A DNA stretch of 64,000 nt, taken from positions 33,388,946 to 33,452,945 of the forward strand of contig NC_049980.1 of the NCBI RefSeq assembly GCF_000003815.2, in the 5' to 3' direction. Position numbers and translations under genes: made by a program. Numbering within the stretch: position 1 is the stretch's first letter; each line of letters opens with the position of its first letter. Shown in pieces: positions 57,401 through 64,000 of the stretch. Under the pieces are notes generated by a model. That model worked only from the letters and a program-made list of their open reading frames with translations. It did no database searches and was not told where the DNA came from. The stretch comes from Branchiostoma floridae (Eukaryota; Chordata; Leptocardii; Amphioxiformes; Branchiostomatidae).

Positions 57401-60400
57401 GCGTCATTGTTGAAGTCGACTTAATTCTTTCGGACTCCTAGGTGCACATGTGAAGAATTTGGACTAATCAGAAATCTCCGTGCGAAGATTGAAAGGGGAA
57501 CGCCCTAAGCTTTTCGGACTGACCCACTTTGAGGCCGCCTCTCTCTGCAAAGTCTGCTTGAAGGATTACTACAAGGTACATCAGAATTAAAGTTCATTGA
57601 CCCTCCTATCTAGGGCAAGTACTCTCCGAGCAGAGGTTGGTTGGTTGACTGAGGTTCTTCTCAAATTCCCAGGACATGTCCTTGATTGCACACGCCGTCA
57701 GACAAAAGATAAAGATAGAGTATATATTGAAATGAAAAAGAGGCTCACAATCTTCCCTGCCTTCCCTCCTGCTTGTCACAGGACGGCCGAATGAACAATG
57801 CACCATTTTTCGTCTGTATTAACCGATTCATTGTATTTCTATGTGGCTGGCAAAGACATTTTTTTGTGTGTCAGAAATTGATTTCCATACACTTATTATC
57901 ACTCAATCGATGACTGTAATAACCCAACATCTCTGCTCCTAGAGTATCCTGAATTTCCAGTCAAGCTTTTAGGCGGGTTCCTGCGAACCGCTTTTCCATT
58001 TTAATTGTCTTGCAGTTTAGCGTTCTTCCTTGTGTGTTTGCCGGGGATAGATAATAGTACTCTCCAAGCAGAGGTTAGGCTCCGGCTGTTTTTTAAACGT
58101 TTTTTAGTCGTTTTCATCGGGCTTTCTATTTTGTATTTTTTTCGCGTGTGTCCNNNNNNNNNNNNNNNNNNNNNNNNNNNNNNNNNNNNNNNNNNNNNNN
58201 NNNNNNNNNNNNNNNNNNNNNNNNNNNNNNNNNNNNNNNNNNNNNNNNNNNNNNNNNNNNNNNNNNNNNNNNNNNNNNNNNNNNNNNNNNNNNNNNNNNN
58301 NNNNNNNNNNNNNNNNNNNNNNNNNNNNNNNNNNNNNNNNNNNNNNNNNNNNNNNNNNNNNNNNNNNNNNNNNNNNNNNNNNNNNNNNNNNNNNNNNNNN
58401 NNNNNNNNNNNNNNNNNNNNNNNNNNNNNNNNNNNNNNNNNNNNNNNNNNNNNNNNNNNNNNNNNNNNNNNNNNNNNNNNNNNNNNNNNNNNNNNNNNNN
58501 NNNNNNNNNNNNNNNNNNNNNNNNNNNNNNNNNNNNNNNNNNNNNNNNNNNNNNNNNNNNNNNNNNNNNNNNNNNNNNNNNNNNNNNNNNNNNNNNNNNN
58601 NNNNNNNNNNNNNNNNNNNNNNNNNNNNNNNNNNNNNNNNNNNNNNNNNNNNNNNNNNNNNNNNNNNNNNNNNNNNNNNNNNNNNNNNNNNNNNNNNNNN
58701 NNNNNNNNNNNNNNNNNNNNNNNNNNNNNNNNNNNNNNNNNNNNNNNNNNNNNNNNNNNNNNNNNNNNNNNNNNNNNNNNNNNNNNNNNNNNNNNNNNNN
58801 NNNNNNNNNNNNNNNNNNNNNNNNNNNNNNNNNNTGGGTTCCTGCGAACCGTTTTCCCAACTTAATTGTCCTTTTTCAGTTTGCCGAAGATCGATGGCAG
58901 TAATAGCCCAATATTTTGGCTCCTAGAGTATCCCTAACTTCCATTCAAGCTTTTAGGTGGGATCCTGGGAACCGATGTGAAAGTTAATTGTCTTTTTTAG
59001 CGCTCTTTTCTGTGTTTTTGCTGGAGATCGATGAGTGTAATAACCCAATATCTCTGCTAGAGTATCCTGAATTCCCAGTCAAGCTTTTAGCGCGGTATTT
59101 AGGCGGGTTCATGCGCTTCACGGTGTATTTTTCGAAGATCGATGACTGTAATAACCCAATATTTCGGCTCCTGTAGTATCTCTAACTCTCAGTCAAGCTT
59201 TTAGGTGGGATCCTGCGAACCACTGTGCAGGTTAATTGTCTTTTTTAGCGGTCTGTTTGTGATATTTTGTGTGCTTCCCCAAGGAGCTTATATCATGAGC
59301 ATCCTTGGTTTGCCAGAGATCGATGACTGGAAGAACCCAACATTTCGGCTCCTAGAGTTTCCTGAATTCTCACTCAATCTTTTAGGCGGGTTCTGTGCAG
59401 GTCAATTGCCTGTTTTTCCAGCACTCTTTGTGTATTTGCCGGGCACATGACACAGAGATCGATGGCTGAACACGGAGGTGACCACGCCGACCGCACGCCT
59501 TTCCCGCGCCGCGGGCACGAAGCGTATCGGGTTACCAGACATGGGTGGGCGGCAGGACACGCCGTGACCACAAGCACACACACTGCTCTTCAAGCAGAGG
59601 TTCGGTTCTGGCTGTGTTTGGCAGTTAACCTTAACGGTTAGCGTTTTGTCGGGCTTTGTATTTTGTACAAATTTCTTCATATCTACTGTCCACACATGAA
59701 GCGGTACAAAATAGCAAGTTCGAAAAAAACGCCTAATTTCATGACAATCCATCCATAGCTTCTTGAGCTATGCTGCTATGAAACCACAAAAACATACATG
59801 TATTCATAAATACAAGCATACAAAAGCTACCGAATACATAACCTTCTTGGCGAAGATATTCATCGGCCATGAGATTTCCCCCTTCGAAATACGCCGGACG
59901 GCGAATGAAACCCTGTTGTCACCTCTCAGAGGATGAACTAGGTTGAACTTGAAACTGATTACTGAAATGAAGCCCTGTAATGACCATTTCACTGAAAACT
60001 CTGGCGAAATTACTCTCCCCATGCCCATAGCCAGCGTAATAGTCTGGTTCAGACTAGAAGATTGTGACCATTTCTAAGGACTTCAAGCTCAATCAGCCGA
60101 GACATTCAATAAAGAAAACGGGACATGCGATATGTGAGGAATGCTACAATCTTACCCCCCAACCTTCCCCAATTTTGTCTGACTCTATTAAACCTCTTCC
60201 CTCATGACCTCAATGAAAAGTGACCTGCAGGACGATTTCAGCTTCTCGTGAACAAACCTGGTTCAAACAACACCTCTCAGACTTGGAGAGTTCTGTAACG
60301 TAACACAGTAGCTGTGATCTTTCGGTCACGGAGTGCCAAGCTGTTCGCGCTAAATACCCAGCGCTACTGTATTACGTTTCTTTACAGTACACTCCAAGCA

Positions 60401-62503
60401 GAGGTTTGTGGGTAAGATTGTGGCAAGCTTGCCATATCATATGCCCGTTTTCTCGATCGAATAAAACGGGGCATTGGAGAATAATCTTATCTTCCCAATC
60501 AATTTCAAACTCAATGCAGTAGAGCTGCTAGCTAGTGCGAAAAACTTGGCGCTCGGTTATCGAAATGCCCACACAATCTCACTCACAGCTAAGACAGCTA
60601 ATGTACTAGTATTGTCCAAGCAGAGGTGTATTAAGATAGCGTTACACACAGTACATAACGATTTCACATTATCATATCGAAATTGTCCACAAAAGTCACT
60701 CTGCGTTAAGTTATATGAATTCCGATGATACTTCCGAGTGTCATGTATCATAAATATCTACCATTTTCACGTCATTAAAACATTATTTGATTCAGGAACA
60801 TCATGCTGAAAGGTCACCAAAATAAGGCAACGTTACGTGATGTTCGTAAACTGAGGAATGTTTGCGTCATACATAACGAGACAGTTATCATTTCTGTGTC
60901 TTGTATATAGTGTGTAATGTAAACAATTATGACTTGATTCAAAAACATCATGTAACATTACCTCATTTGGTGACCTTCGAAAACAAAGGATCGTCGCAAG
61001 CTTTAAATTTTAAACTATAGTCGACATCAATGCCGACTGGAAATCATATTGTCAAGAATTGTCAACGTGGAATTGTCCTGTTTGATTTTACCTTCGTCAA
61101 GCGCAAGAAAGTTATGTTTTTGGCTTAGTTTGTATGTTGTCCGTCTGGTCCGTATTGGCTTGTCCGTCTGTCGACAGCATAAGTCGAGTGACTGTGGATG
61201 GATCATTGGTAGGTGGGTAAGGTTAGGAGTCCGGAAAACGAAGGTCAAGTTCGATAATGAGTCACTAATTCAATGATTTTTGTTTGTTTTATTTAGTTCT
61301 CCGTTAGTATTGCACTATTTGGTTTGACACTCTGCCCAGAGCCCGTGTTAAGTGTGGGAATCTTTATGCACAAATGACCATACAGTGAGCTTAAGTCCCA
61401 CGGTAAAAGAAGCCGGTGAAAAGGCCGGCTTAACATGCCCCTGGGGCCACCAACAACATGCACAATACAAGAAACTACCGACCCCAGTCAAAGTATGGCA
61501 GGATTTCCCTACAGGACAGTCGGTGGAACACCAACCCTATTGTACCAATGTTGACGTTGTCAGTGGGAATCTGTCGTCTCAGCTGAAAGCAACGTTATTA
61601 GTAATCATTAGTCTACCAAATCTTGCTGCTCCGCGTGCGAGCTGGCCGACTTGCCTGTGGCTGAAGTGCCTTGGCAGATTGCCATAACGATAAAACATAC
61701 GGTTCTGAAGTGCATTAGAAGCATATTAGCCTGGTGAGCACACCATCGTGAGCTCGACGGGATCTCTACGGTGATAGGAGCGTTGCCCGCCCGCCCAGTT
61801 CATGAGCGCAGGCCGGGGAATTTTTACGGGGTTGGTCTGGTACGGTGATAACTCGGAAGGTCTATTCTCCAAGCAGAGGTTGGGTCGCGGAGATATTAGT
61901 GGCCGGGATTTTTACCCACCTTTTTTTCGCTCGTGAGAAGAGCGAGCCGATAAAAATCCCGACGACCACTTCTATCTCCGCGACCAAACCTCTGCTTGGA
62001 GAATAGGAAGACCGGCTAAAAAAAAGACAAGCTGACAGAAACATGACATATAACCGTTGTACTGCATGACACACATGCATATCAAATTCCCAAGAAACAC
62101 GTCACGCGAACTCTAGACGCCCTCTTCCTGTCCTTTGAAAGACCAATGTTTAAACGAGTGGTAACATTATAGAATGAACAAGCCACTACGGAACCCAAAA
62201 TCTAACCATTTTCAGTTTTTTGTCACCTACACACCAAATATAAAACCAATCCTTCCAGTCGTTCTTGAGTTATCTTGGTGACCAACAGACACACTGACAC
62301 ACAGACACGCACACATAAACACATGAAACACACACGCACGCACACACATACGCACACCGCCAAAAATATAACCTTTTCGACGAAGGAAAGAAAGCAGACT
62401 CAAACTTACCATTCTCGAAGTCCCGATCTTGAGCAAAAGTCGCCCACGGCCCAGCTCCCACGAATACAGCCGCCACCAGCAGAATCATACAAGTATTCCT
62501 CAT
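45492..62503 (-). CDS. Alkaline phosphatase with C-terminal Death domain
   Basis: There are twelve exons on the minus strand: 62410-62503, 52164-52384, 51550-51730, 50890-51065, 50226-50433, 49599-49733, 48818-49009, 48256-48390, 47997-48142, 47159-47456, 46244-46416 and 45492-45623. All introns are GT-AG and all phases agree, giving 696 residues. The ATG at 62503 precedes a clear signal peptide ([20 protein letters not shown]). The phosphatase core (~32-505) keeps the metal and catalytic residues: FLGDGMG (Asp66), DSAGSA (Ser116 nucleophile), DHGHH (Asp343, His347), TADHSH (Asp384, His385) and SHAGED (His465). After the final Cys pair ([12 protein letters not shown]) come a Lys/Glu-rich helix-like linker (~510-540) and a Thr/Pro-rich stretch (~560-590). 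A Death domain follows (~603-690; [15 protein letters not shown] with Trp620, ILSLWQQ with Trp658, GRRRLAKYI). Animal alkaline phosphatases normally end in a GPI signal at about 525 residues; none is seen here, nor a transmembrane exon. Intron 1 (10 kb) is full of transposons. Exons 5 and 6 have partial duplicate edges. Confidence 0.88.
45683..45730. repeat. ACGTT microsatellite
   Basis: GTTAC units repeat about eight times with a small interruption. They lie just left of the final intron's interior boundary, between exons 11 and 12 of the phosphatase gene. Confidence 0.9.
46440..46823 (+). mobile_element. LINE 3' end fragment in phosphatase intron
   Basis: A plus-strand frame ends [20 protein letters not shown] and a stop, resembling a LINE ORF terminus. 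Downstream is ACAATTGTACCATGTACAAAT...AATAAAGTTCATTCATTCATTC. A similar tail occurs at 5070-5112. The fragment is inserted antisense in the intron between exons 10 and 11. Confidence 0.65.
46849..47039. mobile_element. SINE-like element in phosphatase intron
   Basis: The stretch TTGAGCCCTTGGTTCCAATT ... GACCCCGGTTCTAGTCCTGG ... CATCTTTCGGAAGGGACG resembles a tRNA-derived SINE head with box-B-like GGTTCTAGTCC. It is not an intact tRNA gene. The family assignment is inferred. Confidence 0.45.
47755..47965. mobile_element. MITE in intron 9 of the phosphatase gene
   Basis: Inverted halves ATTGCCTCCTTCGCAGAC...GGCTTTTATTTTATGGGGGG and CCAATAAAATAAAAGCC...GTCTGCGAAAGAGGCAACTT flank inverted GATTTTCAACGTTGGC / GCCAACGTTGAAAATC blocks. 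A longer relative spans 55650-56225. Confidence 0.8.
49392..49446 (-). pseudogene. Duplicate of the exon 6 donor edge
   Basis: On the minus strand this segment encodes [18 protein letters not shown], identical to the end of exon 6 (49599-49733), and is followed by its own GTAAATG donor. The 5' half of the exon and its acceptor are missing. A short copy of the acceptor side lies at 49740-49775. This is either a decoy donor or relic. Confidence 0.85.
50143..50210 (-). pseudogene. Duplicate of the exon 5 donor edge, with stop
   Basis: The last ~68 bases of exon 5 and its donor are repeated just downstream of the exon on the minus strand (ending CTCCTTG/GTACAT). The copy has TAG in place of the Trp codon in SYVWNKEQF, so it could not replace the real exon. 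Confidence 0.85.
50528..50735 (-). pseudogene. Two copies of the exon 5 acceptor edge
   Basis: 50528-50585 repeats the start of exon 5 with an intact CCGCAG acceptor and encodes [21 protein letters not shown] more diverged copy at about 50661-50735 keeps [15 protein letters not shown]. Neither has the rest of the exon. Confidence 0.8.
52440..52640. mobile_element. Foldback repeat rich in CGCGGT
   Basis: GTTCGCGGTGGTTTCGAG and CCGCGAACATAAATCCACCGCC are inverted around a central ACGTTAACGTTACTT. It is related to 5150-5352. It lies in phosphatase intron 1. Confidence 0.6.
53874..54048. mobile_element. MITE, CTCCAAGCAGATCCTA family
   Basis: The termini CTAATCTCCAAGCAGATCCTA and TAGGATCTGATTGGATATTAG are inverted. 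Inner inverted blocks CATAAGATAGTATCAAA and GGTACTATCTTATG follow. It lies in phosphatase intron 1. Confidence 0.85.
54241..54390. mobile_element. Foldback element with long GC-rich arms
   Basis: Arms ACTTGTCCTACGACGTTCGA and TCGAACGTCGTAGGACAAGT enclose a short centre (AAAAAGTGTCCTAGGACACG). Outer arms GGCCGATTTACACGAGGCAA and TTGCCTCGTATAAATTGGTC extend the pairing. It is a MITE of about 150 bases. Confidence 0.85.
54993..55176. mobile_element. MITE, CTCCAAGCAGATCCTA family
   Basis: This is a full copy with inverted termini CTAATCTCCAAGCAGATCCTA and TTAGGATCTGCTTGGAGATTAG. It is followed directly by a SINE-like element (55205-55345). Confidence 0.9.
55205..55345. mobile_element. SINE-like element
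   Basis: It shares GGGCTCTCCTCAAACA.GGGAC, GTCCCATCCGAGGGACGGCC and CTTTCCCAAGGGCACAG with 26936-27130. Confidence 0.65.
55650..56225. mobile_element. MITE-like element interrupted by an assembly gap
   Basis: TTAGACTACCTTGCAGTCTTCGAACGGGGCTG at the left and CAGCCCCGTTCGAAGACTGCAAGGGAGTCTAA at the right are inverted. Inside are GATTTTCAACGTTG and CGTTGAAAACCGC blocks like those at 47755. An N run at 55842-55985 lies within it. Confidence 0.75.
55842..55985. other. Assembly gap (N run)
   Basis: There are 144 undetermined bases inside the palindromic element above, a typical place for assembly failure. Confidence 1.
57115..57316. mobile_element. MITE, CTCCAAGCAGATCCTA family
   Basis: The termini AATCTCCAAGCAGATCCTACGG and CCGTAGGATCTGCCTGGAGATT are inverted, as are the inner AGCATAAGATAGCATCAAAAG and CTTTTGATACTATCTTATGC. 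Confidence 0.9.
57905..59470. repeat. Satellite of ~110-150-bp units around an assembly gap
   Basis: Units at 57908, 58889, 59027, 59137 and 59318 each start near ATCGATGACTGTAATAACCCAA and contain GGCTCCTAGAGTATCCTGAATT, TCAAGCTTTTAGGCGGGTTC, CTGCGAACC and TTAATTGTCTTTTT. The 681-base gap (58154-58834) probably hides more units. It lies in phosphatase intron 1. Confidence 0.9.
58154..58834. other. Assembly gap (N run)
   Basis: There are 681 undetermined bases inside the satellite. Confidence 1.
61862..62006. mobile_element. Foldback MITE, CTCCAAGCAGAGGTT family
   Basis: Arms CTATTCTCCAAGCAGAGGTT and AACCTCTGCTTGGAGAATAG lie at the ends. Pairing continues through GGTCGCGGAGATA and TATCTCCGCGACC to a short central loop with CGCTC...GAGCG. 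It lies in phosphatase intron 1. Confidence 0.9.
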
Positions 62504-64000
62504 GGTAACCAAGGATGGTATTAAAATATAACTCTGAAAAACAACTCGCTACCTTCCGTGTCACAGACCTTGTTTAATACTAGAGTAGTTGATAAATAAC
62601 CGGTCTTTGGACGCTACCGTTGTGTGCAAGGGCTGATGTACAAGTGAGCGGGTGTTCTTGGGGTATTCAGAGTTCATTCATCGATCCCGTGGCCCCCTTT
62701 GTGCGACTCACCTGATGGCCACGTGGTCCCCTTGCGTAGGCACAGCCCGGACGGGCGCATGTTTGCACTGTGGGGGGTGGCAGGGTGGAGTCACGCACTC
62801 CGCATGGCTCTACTGCATGCACAAATGACGGATGCATGCTTTCTTCACACAGCCTACCACCCCTTCCCGCCAAGATTGAACAATGCGGAAACTGGCAGCT
62901 ATAGATCAAATGTTATCTAAACAGCGAGTATCAAAAGACAGAGAGAGACCGACACCGAAACCCTTCGAGCTTCCTATAATATAACTTTCAGATGAAGCTA
63001 GCGATTGATGAAAGTTAATTGATCTTTATTGCAAATTCTTGTCCGTGGGCTAATTGCAGGTAACACGAAAGGCTACAAACGGTCTATGAGTATGACAATA
63101 TAGCAAGAGTCTACTCTCGTCTAAAAGCTAACTTTAGATTCTGGGTTATTTAGGTTACAAGGACCTTGGTTACATTAACAACAGGATGAGAGGAACACTA
63201 ATACACGTGGGAAGGCCGGGCCACTGTGTGGAATAGCAACTATAGATGAGAAATATATGTAACGTTACTTTTGTAAGAAAACCATTTGAATGTTGGGAAT
63301 ATGCTTGTTATGGACGCTACATTCGACCTACATGACGTTTCTGCATGGTTGGATATGACCCATGTAAGTAACGTTAACGTTACATGACATAGAAAAAGAT
63401 CTTGTCCATGATGTATGTTCATATATAAACACGCTTGTTTTGGTTACTTTTGTCTCATATTTCGATATTGACGTAAACAATGTTTATGCAACGGCATAAG
63501 GGCCATAGTTGAGCATTATTTTTGCCCTGTGATATGTGCTGTGTGGCATGCTTGCCTCTATATTTACGAACGTTCGTGTTCACGTCCTTCCGTTCACGTG
63601 TATCGAGCGTGGGCACTTGATGTCCGCTAGCCTCGTTCACAGACTGTCTCCAGGGGGTGTCACAGTCCAACTCCTCGGCTCCAAGGCCAACATGTCCCGA
63701 GGAACTTTTGTTACCCCGAGTCAGGATGAAATTGAGGGGGTGTTTTAGCCTCCATAGCAGGCTCTCTGTGTCCTTTTCGTGGTCTTCTTGGGCTCGTCAT
63801 ACACTTTTTCTAGCCGTTTCTTTTTGTACTAGCTTGTGCTACGGGCCTGCAGTACTGCAAGCGACCCAGTACAAGAGGAAACGGCCAGCAAAAATGTATT
63901 ACGAGCCCCAAAATACGAAAAAAGGTCCCGAGAGCCTGCTATGGAGACTAGCGGTGTTTATCAATCTTTATGTTAAGATCTTCTTGGGGCATGTTGGCCC
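62504..64000. other. Upstream region of the phosphatase gene
   Basis: No gene is supported here. The first few hundred bases left of the MITE should hold the phosphatase promoter and 5' UTR, but I see no convincing TATA box. The remainder is anonymous. Confidence 0.4.
63746..63951. mobile_element. MITE with CTCCATAGCAGGCTCTC termini
   Basis: TAGCCTCCATAGCAGGCTCTC and GAGAGCCTGCTATGGAGACTA are inverted, and inner blocks pair (TAGCCGTTTC / GAAACGGCCA, TTGTACTAG / CAGTACAAG). It is about 205 bases and non-coding. Confidence 0.85.

Noticed and set aside
61352-61687. 111-codon plus-strand frame in phosphatase intron 1
   Set aside because: There is no recognisable motif, no splice context, and it lies among transposon remnants.

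Overview
The window looks like part of a chordate nuclear genome, most likely a cephalochordate (amphioxus, Branchiostoma). Its genes are intron-rich and animal-type, with dense small foldback transposons, SINE/LINE fragments and polymorphic-looking minisatellites. There are four runs of N: 2881-3782, 30418-30517, 55842-55985 and 58154-58834. The amphioxus assignment is an inference from gene architecture and repeat style, not from a database match. All gene models were built by hand from splice sites, phases and protein motifs.

Layout. (1) 1-11558, minus strand: the first coding exon of an endophilin-A (SH3GL) gene, with about 11.5 kb of its first intron. (2) 12397-22700, plus strand: a complete 17-exon CHAF1A gene (CAF-1 large subunit). 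It is head-to-head with SH3GL, as recalled for human SH3GL1 and CHAF1A, across a short shared promoter. (3) 24487-31578, minus strand: a three-exon gene for an unrecognised 271-residue protein. Its exon edges are multiplied into tandem arrays. A small plus-strand gene (27726-28474) sits in its first intron. (4) 34035-35558, plus strand: a secreted LRR-Ig protein with a cut-short second Ig domain. (5) 37847-42616, plus strand: a four-exon gene for a signal-peptide CYTH (triphosphate tunnel) domain protein ending in an LDL-receptor class A module. (6) 45492-62503, minus strand: a 12-exon alkaline phosphatase gene whose reading frame continues, in phase, through a charged linker and a Thr/Pro-rich stretch into a C-terminal Death domain.

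The most notable points are two unusual domain combinations (alkaline phosphatase-Death domain, and secreted CYTH-LDLa) and a repeated structural theme. In three neighbouring genes, segments that straddle an exon/intron boundary are tandemly duplicated with their splice site, from one or two copies to about ten. This resembles the boundary-spanning minisatellites that I recall being described in amphioxus. The conserved SH3GL-CHAF1A divergent pair is a candidate for very old microsynteny. I see no functional link between the genes beyond that shared promoter. The remaining DNA is mostly introns and intergenic sequence filled with MITEs, SINE/LINE tails and satellites.
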